From Bradyrhizobium sp. CCGB12 (GTDB lineage Bacteria; Pseudomonadota; Alphaproteobacteria; Rhizobiales; Xanthobacteraceae), in the NCBI RefSeq assembly GCF_024199845.1, contig NZ_JANADO010000002.1, positions 248,001 through 312,000 on the forward strand: 64,000 nucleotides of DNA, read 5' to 3'. Under the pieces are notes generated by a model that was not told the origin of the DNA, ran no database searches, and worked only from the letters and a program-made list of their open reading frames with translations. Positions 26,601 through 35,854 of the stretch are shown here, in pieces; within the stretch, counting starts at the first letter, position 1; each line of letters begins with the position of its first letter. Position numbers and translations under genes: made by a program.

Positions 26601-27641
26601 GAGCAGTCCGCGCGCCGGACTTTTCTTTCGCGGCGCGAGAGCTGGCACCTGCGTCGGTGTCTCGCCCGCGATTCGCATCGCGAAATAGGCAATCGTGGCC
26701 CGAAGACCATCCTCCAGCGCCACACGCGGGCGCCATCCCAATAGGCGCGCGGCGGTATCGATCACCGGCTTGCGGCGTTTCGGATCGTCCTTCGGCAGCG
26801 CCTCGAAGCGGAGTGGGGAGGTCGACTCCGTATACGTCAGGACCTCGCGGGCTATTGCCTCAATGGTGACCTCGTGTGGATTGCCGAGGTTGCAGGGACC
26901 GGCCACTGATGGGGGGCTTTCCATCAGCAGCTGAAGGCCCCGCACGAGATCGTCGACGAAGCAGAAACTTCTGGTCTGCGTACCGCCGCCATAGATCGTG
27001 ATCGGCTCGCCACGAAGCGCCTGCACAATGAAATTGGAGACGACACGGCCGTCGTTCTCCAACATGCGCGGGCCATAGGTGTTGAAGATGCGCGCAACCT
27101 TGATTTCGGTTCCGTGGGTACGGTGATAATCGAACATCAGTGTCTCGGCGGCGCGCTTGCCCTCGTCGTAGCAGGCTCGCGGCCCGATCGGATTGACGTT
27201 GCCGAGATAGGATTCCGGCTGTGGATGCACCTCTGGATCGCCGTAGACCTCGCTCGTAGAGGCTTGCAGAATGCGGGCGCCTTGCCGGCGCGCGAGCTCG
27301 AGCAAATTGATGGTGCCGAGCACGCATGTCTTCATCGTGCCGACCGGATCCTTCTGATAATGCCGGGGCGATGCAGGGCATGCCAGGCTGTAGATGCGGT
27401 CGATCTCGTCGTCCAGCTCGATCGCCTCGCGCACGTCGTGCTCGATGAAGCGGAAATTCGGATGGTTCAGAAGAGGCCTGATATTGTCGATGCTGCCCGT
27501 GAACAGATTGTCGAGGCAGATCACCGCGTTGCCGCGTTGCAGGAGAGAATCGCAGAGATGAGAGCCGATGAAGCCGGCGCCGCCGGCGATCAGGACGGTC
27601 GGCGAACGACGGAGCTTGGGGATGCGGGTCTGGAGTGTCAT
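26598..27641 (-). CDS. UDP-glucuronate decarboxylase (UDP-xylose synthase)
   Basis: A 347-residue extended SDR. NAD-binding [10 protein letters not shown] at about 20-29, Ser-rich catalytic loop [19 protein letters not shown] and YDEGKRAAE with Tyr158/Lys162. [42 protein letters not shown] and [11 protein letters not shown] are typical of bacterial UXS, which converts UDP-glucuronate to UDP-xylose. It is the last gene of the glycan operon, with ATG overlapping the previous stop. A UDP-xylose supply would fit the clan-A glycosidase annotated in the same cluster. Confidence 0.85.
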   Translation of the reverse strand: MTLQTRIPKLRRSPTVLIAGGAGFIGSHLCDSLLQRGNAVICLDNLFTGSIDNIRPLLNHPNFRFIEHDVREAIELDDEIDRIYSLACPASPRHYQKDPVGTMKTCVLGTINLLELARRQGARILQASTSEVYGDPEVHPQPESYLGNVNPIGPRACYDEGKRAAETLMFDYHRTHGTEIKVARIFNTYGPRMLENDGRVVSNFIVQALRGEPITIYGGGTQTRSFCFVDDLVRGLQLLMESPPSVAGPCNLGNPHEVTIEAIAREVLTYTESTSPLRFEALPKDDPKRRKPVIDTAARLLGWRPRVALEDGLRATIAYFAMRIAGETPTQVPALAPRKKSPARGLL

Positions 27642-28777
27642 GGCAAGCTCCCTTGGAATTCAGCCACCTGAACCGGACGGCTGGCGGGAAGCCTCGCGGA
27701 TTTGCGCCGGCGGCGCGCGGTTGCCTCGGCGTAATAACTTTCCAGCTGGCGGGCCCGATGGTCGGCGGTGTGGTCGGCGAGAACACGACGCCGCGCGTTT
27801 TCCGCAATGCCGCGCCGGCGCTCCTCCGGCATGTCGCGCAGGATCTCGGTCACGTCGCGCGGGGTTGAAGCAAGCAGTATTTCCTGCGACGGCTCGAAGA
27901 TCGTCTCGATCCCCGGCCATCGATCGGAGATCACAGGCGTACCGCAGGCCGCGGCTTCGAACAGTCGGACGCTCGGCGAAAAACCAAGCGCCCGCATGTC
28001 GGCGCGCGTCGCGTTCAGGGCGAACCGCTGCTCGGCATAAAACGTCGGGTGTTGCTTTGGAGCGAGGTGCTCGATCCTCATGACGTTGTCAGGCCAGGCA
28101 ATATGTGCAGGATATTGTGCGCCAGCGACGGCGAACCGATCCGAGAACAGTGTTCGTGCCGGGCAGAGCAGCAATTGTTCGAGAACAGGTTGCCGGTCTT
28201 CGCTGTATGTCCCGAGATAGCCGAGCGTCCATTTCTTTTGCGCCTGTTGCGGTGTGTAGGTGTCGATATCGGCGCTGCAATAGAGAACCCGCGCCAGTGC
28301 ACTGCCGTAGCGCTCCTCGATCATGGCGGGCACCGGGCCTCCGGCAAATGACAGGTAAAGATCGAAGCGCGGGATCATGGTGGCGGAGAGATACGCGAGA
28401 CCTTGACCGAGCCTCGCCAGTGTCACTGGCGTGTCGATGTCGTAGAAGGCGGTGATTCCTCGCGCTTGGCTCGTGATCCATTCGGAAATGGCGATGCCGT
28501 CGGGCACATAAGACCCGATTATGACGAGGTCGGCGTCCCGGATCAGCTTGCCAAAGCGGCGTGGAAGATCCTTCAGCGTCTGATAGAACTCGATAGTCCA
28601 CGACGACGGTTTCGTTAGATCACGGTGTTCACGATACCAGGGTACGTCACGCTCCAGGAAGGTGACATTGTGGCCTCGTCGCGCGAGGGCCTTGATCAGG
28701 GCGCGATAGGTCGTGGCGTGACCATTGCCCCATGACGATGTGACCGAAAGACCGACGACGACGATGCTGAGGTTCAT
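27638..28777 (-). CDS. CgeB-family glycosyltransferase
   Basis: A 379-residue GT-B-fold protein beginning [20 protein letters not shown]. The N-domain has [19 protein letters not shown]. The C-domain has [12 protein letters not shown], the donor-site region [40 protein letters not shown] and a basic tail. The [14 protein letters not shown] block is characteristic of CgeB-like transferases. The ATG at 28777 overlaps the upstream stop. It resembles the transferase at 37554 (same SSWGNGHAT start and GYLGTYS-type motif), so they are likely paralogues. Cytoplasmic; donor unknown. Confidence 0.8.
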   Translation of the reverse strand: MNLSIVVVGLSVTSSWGNGHATTYRALIKALARRGHNVTFLERDVPWYREHRDLTKPSSWTIEFYQTLKDLPRRFGKLIRDADLVIIGSYVPDGIAISEWITSQARGITAFYDIDTPVTLARLGQGLAYLSATMIPRFDLYLSFAGGPVPAMIEERYGSALARVLYCSADIDTYTPQQAQKKWTLGYLGTYSEDRQPVLEQLLLCPARTLFSDRFAVAGAQYPAHIAWPDNVMRIEHLAPKQHPTFYAEQRFALNATRADMRALGFSPSVRLFEAAACGTPVISDRWPGIETIFEPSQEILLASTPRDVTEILRDMPEERRRGIAENARRRVLADHTADHRARQLESYYAEATARRRRKSARLPASRPVQVAEFQGSLP

Positions 28778-29862
28778 TCTGCTGCCTCGATACGTGAGCT
28801 GCTTCCGACAAAGAGTTGGTTGAACTGGCGGGCGCGATGCCGATAGGTATGTTGGCTCAGGATGCGTGCGCGTGCGCGGCTGGCGATCGCGGCGGCGCGA
28901 TCGATGCTGAGGGCGCCGAGATGGTTGGCCACCGCGGCTCCATTCGCAGCCACCAGCACTTCGCGGTCCGGTTCGAGGAAATGGTCGATGCCGTCCCACT
29001 CATCGGTGATCAGGCAGGCGCCGGCGCCGATCGCTTCGAACACCCGCGTCGGCGGTGAGAAACCGTAGCGGGCCATGCTGTCGCGATTGACGTTGAGCGT
29101 CGCAAGGCCGGATCCAAAAAATGCGTTGTGCTCGCCGGTGCCGACATGCCCGACCTTGCGGAGGTTGCTCGCCGTGTTCTTGGTCTCCCAGCCGGAACCA
29201 CCGAGGACGAAGGCCTTGTCCGGCAGCTCACGTGCGACGTCGAGAAAGAAGTGTTCGACGCGCTGCTCGCGATCGGGCAGGCGATTTGCGAGCAGGCTGA
29301 GATCGCAGGCGAAGTTCGGTTTGGGCGGGGAAGGAAAATGCGTCTCCGGGTCGAGGGCATTATAGATTGGAACGCATTCCCGCGCGCCTACGGCGCGATA
29401 GGCCGATACCACGCCGTCGCCGCCACCGTAGGTCAGGACCATGTCGTAGGATGCAATCGCGCGCCGCAGATGATGCTCGGGTTCGCTTGCCATGGCTTCG
29501 AGCGTGGCCGGGGCATCGACATCCCAGTAGATCCGCATGGTTCGGGAGGGCAGGGCCGCAACCGCGAGCTCCAGCTCCCGATCGAAGACACCGACGCCGC
29601 TGGCCTTGATCAGCAAGTCGGCCGATCGCGCGGCCGCATCGAGTGAGTCGCGCCAGCCGTCCGCCGTCGCGGCGTAGACAACGACCTCGGCCCAGTCGGG
29701 ATCGGCGATGTCGCGATGAGTCTGCCGCTCGAAGGCGTCGGGTTCGAAGAAGGTGATGTCGTGCCCGAACGCCGCAATCTGCTTGAGCATACCGCGATAA
29801 TAGGTGGCGGCGCCGTTCCAGTAGGAGGATACAAGACTGGATCCGAAGAAGCAGATCTTCAT
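28774..29862 (-). CDS. CgeB-family glycosyltransferase
   Basis: A 362-residue GT-B transferase, MKICFFGSSLVSSYWNGAAT, with YYRGMLKQIAAFGHDITFFE, a Gly-rich TYGGGDGVVSAYRAVGAREC, and the nucleotide-sugar site NVNRDSMARYGFSPPTRVFE followed by AIGAGACLITDEWDGIDHFL. Start and stop overlap its neighbours by 4 bp. Probably acts in series with the adjacent transferases on the same glycan. Substrates are not predictable from sequence. Confidence 0.8.
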   Translation of the reverse strand: MKICFFGSSLVSSYWNGAATYYRGMLKQIAAFGHDITFFEPDAFERQTHRDIADPDWAEVVVYAATADGWRDSLDAAARSADLLIKASGVGVFDRELELAVAALPSRTMRIYWDVDAPATLEAMASEPEHHLRRAIASYDMVLTYGGGDGVVSAYRAVGARECVPIYNALDPETHFPSPPKPNFACDLSLLANRLPDREQRVEHFFLDVARELPDKAFVLGGSGWETKNTASNLRKVGHVGTGEHNAFFGSGLATLNVNRDSMARYGFSPPTRVFEAIGAGACLITDEWDGIDHFLEPDREVLVAANGAAVANHLGALSIDRAAAIASRARARILSQHTYRHRARQFNQLFVGSSSRIEAAE

Positions 29863-30989
29863 GCGGAGGCTCCCATGTATCGCAGAAGCGGTGACGAGGT
29901 ATCGGGGCCACGAATGGCGTCCACAATGCCTACAAGTTGTTGTGCTCGATGGCGGCAGGTATGGCGCTCCCGGATCGTTCGCAGCCCGGTCTCGATCATT
30001 GCGGAGGATAGCTCCCGATCATCGAAAACGGCGCGAAGCGCGCGCTTCATCTCGACACCGTTGGCGGCCTTGAGGTAAGCGCCGTCCGGAAACAGACGTT
30101 CGGCGTCGGACCATGGCGCCGACACTAGCGGGATGCCGCAGGCGAGCGCCTCGAATACGCGGATTGTGGGAATGCCCGGAAGCGACCGCACGTAGGGGCT
30201 GCGCGGGACGTGGACGGTGGCGCGGGCGCCAGCGAAGGCGACAGGCGCCCAGTGCGCCGGCAGCCAACCTCCGTAGCGGATGCCCGCAGTCCGCATGGTT
30301 TGGAGGGCATCATCAGAGTAGCGGACGCCGTAGACGCTCGCCCGCACATTAAGTTCAGCAACAGGTTCGACCAGAAACTCGTTGAGCTCGGCGCTGCGTT
30401 CGCCGTCGCCCCAATTGCCGATCCAGACCATGTCTTCGGTGCGCTCGACATTCGGCAAAGGATGGTACATCGCAACATCGGCAGCCTCGTGCCAGGTATA
30501 GCACCGGTTGCCCCAGCCGAGCTGGATGTAGATCTGGCGAAGCACCTCGCCGAAAGCGAGCACGCCGTCGAAGGCATCGAGATCGAACCGTGCGAGCTCA
30601 TCCGGCGCGGTGACAGCACGGTGGTGTGTATCATGGAACAGCAGTGTGAAGGGAGCGCCGCGCGTACGCTTGGACCCGATCCGCCGGATCACATCGGGCG
30701 AGTTCCATTCATGCACGACGACGAGATCGGCGCCATCCAGTGCTTCGTCGAAATCGAGCGCGGCGTCATAGCGACGAATGGAGATGCCGGGGAAAAGCCG
30801 GACGATGTCTTGCAGCGCCTGACTGCCGTTCTCGCAGATGGCATTGAGTCGGCTCCAGCCGTCGACTGGCTCAAACACGATGACCTCGTGACCGAGCGCA
30901 TGCAGCTCGCGGGCGTAGCCGCGCAGGAAATGGGCGTTGCCGTTATTCCAGCAGGAGGTGAATGCGTGGTAGAACAGGACGCATTTCAT
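29859..30989 (-). CDS. Glycosyltransferase, GT-B fold
   Basis: A 376-residue protein, MKCVLFYHAFTSCWNNGNAH, then FLRGYARELHALGHEVIVFE, VVVHEWNSPDVIRRIGSKR, WIGNWGDGERSAELNEFL and a C-terminal VPRSPYVRSLPGIPTIRVFE, ALACGIPLVSAPWSDAERLF. Domain order and the E-x7-E-like donor loop (FEALACGIPL) fit the CgeB/GT4-like transferases beside it. Both ends overlap neighbouring genes. One of four similar transferases in the cluster. Confidence 0.8.
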   Translation of the reverse strand: MKCVLFYHAFTSCWNNGNAHFLRGYARELHALGHEVIVFEPVDGWSRLNAICENGSQALQDIVRLFPGISIRRYDAALDFDEALDGADLVVVHEWNSPDVIRRIGSKRTRGAPFTLLFHDTHHRAVTAPDELARFDLDAFDGVLAFGEVLRQIYIQLGWGNRCYTWHEAADVAMYHPLPNVERTEDMVWIGNWGDGERSAELNEFLVEPVAELNVRASVYGVRYSDDALQTMRTAGIRYGGWLPAHWAPVAFAGARATVHVPRSPYVRSLPGIPTIRVFEALACGIPLVSAPWSDAERLFPDGAYLKAANGVEMKRALRAVFDDRELSSAMIETGLRTIRERHTCRHRAQQLVGIVDAIRGPDTSSPLLRYMGASA

Positions 30990-32098
30990 GCGCGCACCTC
31001 GATCCGGCTGGCCCGGGGTGTCGTGCGGTCGGAAACGAGCAGCCGTTGGTAGAGCTTCAGATAGGCGCTGGTCGTGCGCGCCACCGAATAGGTCAGGGAA
31101 TGTTCATAGGCGCAGCGTTGCAGCCGCCTTCTTTCGAGGTCGTCGGCGCAGAGTTCGGCAAGGGCTCGGTGTAACGCCTGACCGTCGCCGGGGTCGAAGA
31201 AGAGCGCGGCTCCGCTCCACAATTCCCGGAACGTCGGAATGTCCGACAGCACGAGTGCGCAGCCGGCGGCGGCAGCCTCCAGCACGGAGAGGCCGAACGG
31301 CTCGTACAGCGCGGGGCTTACAAAGATCGCCGCGTGCTGGAGATGTCCGTGCAAAGCGCCGTGCGGCAGTTGACCCAGCCAAGTGAGGCCCGTGGACGGA
31401 TCTGCGTCCGCGGGGCCTGCGACCTGAACCGGCCAATCCAGTCCCGGTGCAGCCTCCGCCAAGACTTCGATGTTCTTGGCACGATCCCAGAGCCGGCCTG
31501 CCGCGAAGATCAGCTCTCGCTTACGACTTGAGAGATCCCCGGGAGCAATCCCGTTCCAGATCACGTATCCCGGTGACCGCGGGTGATAGATCTCCACGAT
31601 GTCATCGTGGAAGGACCGGGTCGGGCACACCCAGGCATGTGTGCTGTTGAGCGCCGCGGCGACCCGTTCCGTATAACGGGTCCATCGGGGCTCGCCGAGC
31701 CACGCCGAATCGCGACAGGCCAGCGCCCATGAGTTTACGCAGGAGTGCGCCACGAGAACGGTCGGCGCACGCCACGACAGAGTGGCTTCTCGAAAACTGT
31801 TCAGGTGGACGATGTCTGGTCTGAACCGGGTTTCGAGGCCGGCGAGGACGCACCTAGCCTTCGGAACGTCATGCCCTTCCGGGTCTTGCCATTCGAGGGC
31901 GAGGTCCGTTTCAATCAGGCGCACGCGAGAACCGTGCAGCATCTCGCGCTGATCGGAGCGGGCGGGCGGCCCCATCGTCGCCAGGATGACGTCTGCACCC
32001 AAGACGGCAAGGCGCGAGGCGAGGGTAGTGGAAAACGTCCACACACCGCCGACGGTGTCGGTCGTCATCAGGATCCTGATGTCCGAACTGCGGCTCAT
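30986..32098 (-). CDS. GT4-family glycosyltransferase
   Basis: A 370-residue protein, DIRILMTTDTVGGVWTFSTT, with RPDIVHLNSFREATLSWRAP, the linker YHPRSPGYVIWNGI, FAAGRLWDRAKNIEVLAEAA and the donor-binding VSPALYEPFGLSVLEAAAAG with E-P-F-G-x2-x-x-E, CALVLSDIPTFRELWSG. Classic retaining GT4. Start and stop overlap neighbours. It may use UDP- or GDP-sugars made by the epimerases upstream. Confidence 0.85.
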   Translation of the reverse strand: MSRSSDIRILMTTDTVGGVWTFSTTLASRLAVLGADVILATMGPPARSDQREMLHGSRVRLIETDLALEWQDPEGHDVPKARCVLAGLETRFRPDIVHLNSFREATLSWRAPTVLVAHSCVNSWALACRDSAWLGEPRWTRYTERVAAALNSTHAWVCPTRSFHDDIVEIYHPRSPGYVIWNGIAPGDLSSRKRELIFAAGRLWDRAKNIEVLAEAAPGLDWPVQVAGPADADPSTGLTWLGQLPHGALHGHLQHAAIFVSPALYEPFGLSVLEAAAAGCALVLSDIPTFRELWSGAALFFDPGDGQALHRALAELCADDLERRRLQRCAYEHSLTYSVARTTSAYLKLYQRLLVSDRTTPRASRIEVRA

Positions 32099-33381
32099 GA
32101 CCCCACCGGATGTTCGAGGACGTCCAGCGGGACCGGACGATCGTTCTGCACGTCGCTGAACTGATCGAACATCCCGAGATAATGCTGGTGTGCGCGCTCC
32201 CAGGCGAAATCGTCAGCCTCGCCCCAGAGCTTTCGGTAGTCGGGCGAGCCGGGGTAGGGATAGAGCGGGACCGGATCGTTCGCCCAGATGCCGGCATCCT
32301 GCATCTTGCTCCGCCACCGCTGCACGACGGGATCGTCGTCCTCGGGTACCTCGATCAGATTGGCCTGCACGAAGGGTACGTGACGGCGGGCTTCGACCAG
32401 CCGGTCGGCGAGCTGGTCGGTGGTCATCTTGCAGTTCTTGGCGAGCGCGGCGCGTCCCTCGACCGTGAGACTCTCGATCCCAGCCTCGATCGAGACGCAG
32501 CCGGCGCGCCCGAGTAGCGCAAGCATTTCGGGCTTCCACAGATCGATGCGCGTCTGCACGCCGAATTTGAGGCCGCGCGTGCTCAGCCCTTCCAGGAGCT
32601 CGGGGTTCGGAAGGAAGATCTCGTCGATGAAGTAGACATATTCGACGTCTTGTCCACGCAGGCGCTCGATCTCATCCAGGATGATCGACGCCGGCCGCCT
32701 GCGGTACGCGTTGCGGAAATTCTCCTTAGCGCAGAACGTGCAATTGTAGGGGCATCCTCGCGATGCCTCGACCTCCGCGCCGGGACCCACCGGCTCAGCC
32801 TCGAAACGGTGATGGTGGTGATGATGGCGCCGGATCATCTCGTCCGGCCAGTCGAGAGCGGGTTGATCTCTGAAGTCGGCGGCCTGTGGGCCGCCATTGA
32901 CCCGGACCGCGGCGCCATCTGCAAAGCAGAGGCCGTGAAAGTCCCGCTCGCCGTTTGCGAGCCTCAACAAGGATGCTTCGCATTCGCCCATGATGATGAT
33001 GTCGACGCCGAGCTTCTTCAAAGCCGCTCGCGGGGTCGACGAGCCGTGCGGACCCACGGCGATCAGGATCGGTGCAAGATCCCGTATCGCCAATGCAAGC
33101 TCCTGCGGAACGCGCAGCTCCGGCGGAGCGCAGCGCCAGAACAGGTAGGTCGGGGCAGTCGTGATGACGATCTGGTCGGGGCCGAACGCGCGTAGCTCGG
33201 CCTCGATGTCCTGGAATGACAGATCGAACATGTGCGCATCGAGCAGCAGCGTCCGGTGCCCGGCCATCTTAAGGTAATGCTCAGAGATCCCGAATTCGAG
33301 CGGAAGGTGGGGGGACCGGCACCCAAAATAGATGCTGCCGCCAAAATCCCAATTTGGATTGATCAGGGCGACGCGCGTCAT
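32095..33381 (-). CDS. B12-binding-domain radical SAM enzyme
   Basis: A 428-residue enzyme. An N-terminal cobalamin-binding-type domain (about 1-170; ALINPNWDFGGSIYFGCRSP, LLLDAHMF, VGPHGSSTP, IIMGECEASLLRL) precedes the radical SAM domain with the cluster motif RGCPYNCTFCAKENF (Cys210, 214, 217), YVYFIDEIFLPNPELLEGL and VSIEAGIESLTVEGR. The layout matches the B12-radical SAM family known to me as TIGR04295, found with glycosyltransferases and the methyltransferase encoded at 36790. Residues 186-191 are six consecutive histidines. Possible roles include C-methylation or sugar/cyclitol rearrangement. ATG at 33381 overlaps the upstream stop. Confidence 0.85.
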   Translation of the reverse strand: MTRVALINPNWDFGGSIYFGCRSPHLPLEFGISEHYLKMAGHRTLLLDAHMFDLSFQDIEAELRAFGPDQIVITTAPTYLFWRCAPPELRVPQELALAIRDLAPILIAVGPHGSSTPRAALKKLGVDIIIMGECEASLLRLANGERDFHGLCFADGAAVRVNGGPQAADFRDQPALDWPDEMIRRHHHHHHRFEAEPVGPGAEVEASRGCPYNCTFCAKENFRNAYRRRPASIILDEIERLRGQDVEYVYFIDEIFLPNPELLEGLSTRGLKFGVQTRIDLWKPEMLALLGRAGCVSIEAGIESLTVEGRAALAKNCKMTTDQLADRLVEARRHVPFVQANLIEVPEDDDPVVQRWRSKMQDAGIWANDPVPLYPYPGSPDYRKLWGEADDFAWERAHQHYLGMFDQFSDVQNDRPVPLDVLEHPVGS

Positions 33382-34445
33382 GCGAGAGCCTCGCGATTGC
33401 CGTGAGTTGCTCCGAAGCGACTGTCCAGCCAAACGTGGAGAGAACGAAGACCCTGGGCGAAGGGAACCCGCGGCGACCATCCGAGCGCGGTCGACAGCGC
33501 ACGCGCGTCGGTGACGTACCAGGGCTGATCGCCGGGGCGCCAATCGGAAAAGCTGTATTCGACCTGCTGCCCGGTCAAGGCTGCAATGTGGTCGATGAGC
33601 TCGCGGAGGCTAACCGCATTGGCGGGCCCGCCGCCGAGATTGAACACGCGTCCGCGCGCGAGCGCGATCCGGTCGAGCACGGCAAGCCACGCAGCAGTCG
33701 CATCCGACACATGCAAGGCGTCGCGGACTTGATAACCGTCGCCGTAGATCGTAAGGGGTCGGCCGCGGATCGCGCTCAGCAGGAAATGCGCGATCCAGCC
33801 CTGATCTTCAGTGCCGAATTGGCGCGGCCCGTAGATGCAGCTCATGCGCATCACGACGGTCTGGAGGCCGTAGACCCGCGCATAGTCATGAACGTATTGA
33901 TCAGCGGTTCCCTTGGAGCAGCCATAGGGGCTGTAGAAGTCGAGCGGCGCGCTCTCGGAGATGCCTAGTGCCAGCAGGTCGCTGGTCGGCGTATAGCGGC
34001 GGCCGGTGAGTGAGATCTCGCTCTCCTCGATCAGCCGGCCATAGACCTTGTTGGTGGACGCGAATACCACCGGCGCGGTGCTGTTGTGCAGCCGGACCGC
34101 TTCGAGAACGTTCAGAGTGCCACGCGCATTGATTTCGAAATCGGCGACCGGATCGCTCACGCTGTCCGTGACGGCGACTTGGGCCGCCAGGTGCAGCACG
34201 GCACGGGCCTCGCGGACGGCATCGATTACCGGGATCGGCTCTCGAACGTCGGCCACCGTGATCGTGACGAGGTCGCCATGCCTGGACTTCAGCCACTGCG
34301 CGTTCTCGGGCACGCCGGCGCGGGCCAGATTGTCCAGCACCAGCACGCGCTCGCCGCGTTCCGCCAGCCGGTCGGCAAGATTGCAGCCTATGAAGCCGCA
34401 GCCGCCGGTGATCAGGACGGGCCTGTTATCTCGCTCATTCATCAC
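33378..34445 (-). CDS. NAD-dependent epimerase/dehydratase (CDP-paratose 2-epimerase-like)
   Basis: A 355-residue extended SDR with VLITGGCGFIGCNLADRLAE, LHLAAQVAVTDSVSDPVADF, VFASTNKVYG, YSPYGCSKGTADQYV (Tyr-x3-Lys) and SCIYGPRQFGTEDQGWIAHF. The last block is characteristic of CDP-tyvelose/paratose 2-epimerases, but the broader SDR group has many specificities. It prepares a sugar nucleotide for the following transferases. Overlaps both neighbours by 4 bp. Confidence 0.8.
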   Translation of the reverse strand: MMNERDNRPVLITGGCGFIGCNLADRLAERGERVLVLDNLARAGVPENAQWLKSRHGDLVTITVADVREPIPVIDAVREARAVLHLAAQVAVTDSVSDPVADFEINARGTLNVLEAVRLHNSTAPVVFASTNKVYGRLIEESEISLTGRRYTPTSDLLALGISESAPLDFYSPYGCSKGTADQYVHDYARVYGLQTVVMRMSCIYGPRQFGTEDQGWIAHFLLSAIRGRPLTIYGDGYQVRDALHVSDATAAWLAVLDRIALARGRVFNLGGGPANAVSLRELIDHIAALTGQQVEYSFSDWRPGDQPWYVTDARALSTALGWSPRVPFAQGLRSLHVWLDSRFGATHGNREALA

Positions 34446-35554
34446 GCAACCAATCCTCGTTGCAGCAGCTCCTGGGTCGCCCGCTCGGCCTGGTCATCGG
34501 CAATCTGGTCTGCGAGATATTCCGCGAGCTCCTCCAAGCCGTCCCTAAAGGCCACGTGCGGCTCGAAGCCGAGCAGGTCGCGCGATTTGCCGATATCTGC
34601 GAAGCAGTGCCTGATATCGCCGGCGCGATATTTCCGCGTGATCTCGGGCGCAATACGACTCCGTCCCATGACCTCGGCGAGATCCTCCGCCACAGACAGG
34701 ATGGTCCGGCTTTGACCCGAGCCGACGTTGAAGACATCTTGTGCATGCTTCGATTCCAGCGCGATGCGGCAGGCGCGTGCGACGTCATGCACATGGACGA
34801 AGTCGCGCCGTTGCTCACCATCCTCGAAGACGAGCGGCGGCCGTCCGTTGAGGAGCCGCGCGGCGAAGATCGCGAGCACACCGGTGTAGGGATTTGACAG
34901 GGCTTGACGCGGCCCGAACACGTTGAAGAAACGCAGCGCCAGGGTCGGGATGCCGTAAGCCCTGCCCGTGATCAGGCACATGCGCTCCTGCGCGAACTTG
35001 TTCAGAGCGTAGACCGAGCTGAGCGATGGCAGCTTGTTCTCCGGCGTGGCTACAGGAGCAAGCGGATGGCCCGCCGTGTCGCTCAACTCCCATTCCCCTC
35101 GGCGCAGTTGCTCGATGGAACGCTCGTCGCAGGCGACAACGCTTTGATCGGGCCTGCGATAGAGACCTTCGCCGTAGATGCTCATGGAGGAGGCGACGAC
35201 CAGCCGTTCGACCGGGCGCTTCGACAGCGCCTGGAGCAGCACGGCGGTGCCGAGCTCATTCGTTCGCACATAGGGCTCGATGTCGTACATGCTTTGGCCG
35301 ACGCCCACGGAGGAAGCAAGATGGAGAATCATGTCGGCGCCGCGCAGGGCATGCTCTACGGCAACGCTGTCGGTGACGTCACCAACCACGAGCTCGGCTT
35401 CGTCGGAGAGATAGGACGGGCGCTGGCGGTCGCCGCCGTGGATTTGGGGGGAAAGATTGTCAAGCACGCGGACTTCGTAGCCGCCCGCGAGCAGTACATC
35501 CGTCGCATGAGAGCCGATGAATCCCGCGCCCCCGGTGATCAATACTCGCGTCAT
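34442..35554 (-). CDS. NAD-dependent sugar-nucleotide 4-epimerase-like protein
   Basis: A 370-residue extended [75 protein letters not shown] (Tyr-x3-Lys), LRFFNVFGPRQALSNPYTGV and QRRDFVHVHDVARACR. The ALSNPYTGV-x2-IFA block is like WbiB/StrE-type dTDP-rhamnose or related 4-epimerases. It is the first gene of the downstream half of the glycan cluster; a promoter probably lies in the gap at 35555-35854. Confidence 0.8.
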   Translation of the reverse strand: MTRVLITGGAGFIGSHATDVLLAGGYEVRVLDNLSPQIHGGDRQRPSYLSDEAELVVGDVTDSVAVEHALRGADMILHLASSVGVGQSMYDIEPYVRTNELGTAVLLQALSKRPVERLVVASSMSIYGEGLYRRPDQSVVACDERSIEQLRRGEWELSDTAGHPLAPVATPENKLPSLSSVYALNKFAQERMCLITGRAYGIPTLALRFFNVFGPRQALSNPYTGVLAIFAARLLNGRPPLVFEDGEQRRDFVHVHDVARACRIALESKHAQDVFNVGSGQSRTILSVAEDLAEVMGRSRIAPEITRKYRAGDIRHCFADIGKSRDLLGFEPHVAFRDGLEELAEYLADQIADDQAERATQELLQRGLVA

Positions 35555-35854
35555 TCACTGCTCCGTGCAGCCGTGAGACCGATCCTTTCGGGATCGATCG
35601 ATGAAGGGAGTTGAAGCGCGCTTAACTGTGTGGTCGGACGACCTGCACGCCAGTCACGTTTGGAGTCAGAAGCGATGCAAGGAATGTTCGTTCCTTGAAT
35701 TGTACAAACAATAATTTCGCTAAACCTAGATCTATAACCTAGGTGAATCTGCACTTCAGCGACGGCCAATTGGGGGGTGTCGGCGAAGCCGACAGCCTCA
35801 ATGTTGCCGGAGGCACGAAATGAGAGTTGATGAAATGTTTGTGGCGTTCCCTCT
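35555..35854. other. Intergenic gap within the glycan cluster
   Basis: About 300 bp without a supported gene, separating two runs of overlapping genes. GC is lower near 35640-35740, as expected of a promoter region. No palindrome or riboswitch-like structure stands out. Confidence 0.4.

Noticed and set aside
30210..31052. 280-codon plus-strand open frame
   Set aside because: It lies antisense to a clearly coding glycosyltransferase; high GC produces long antisense frames and its text has no domain features.
32805..32830. Hexahistidine tract as a cloning tag or vector contamination
   Set aside because: It is inside a coding region with natural flanking sequence and no vector-like DNA, so it is native.
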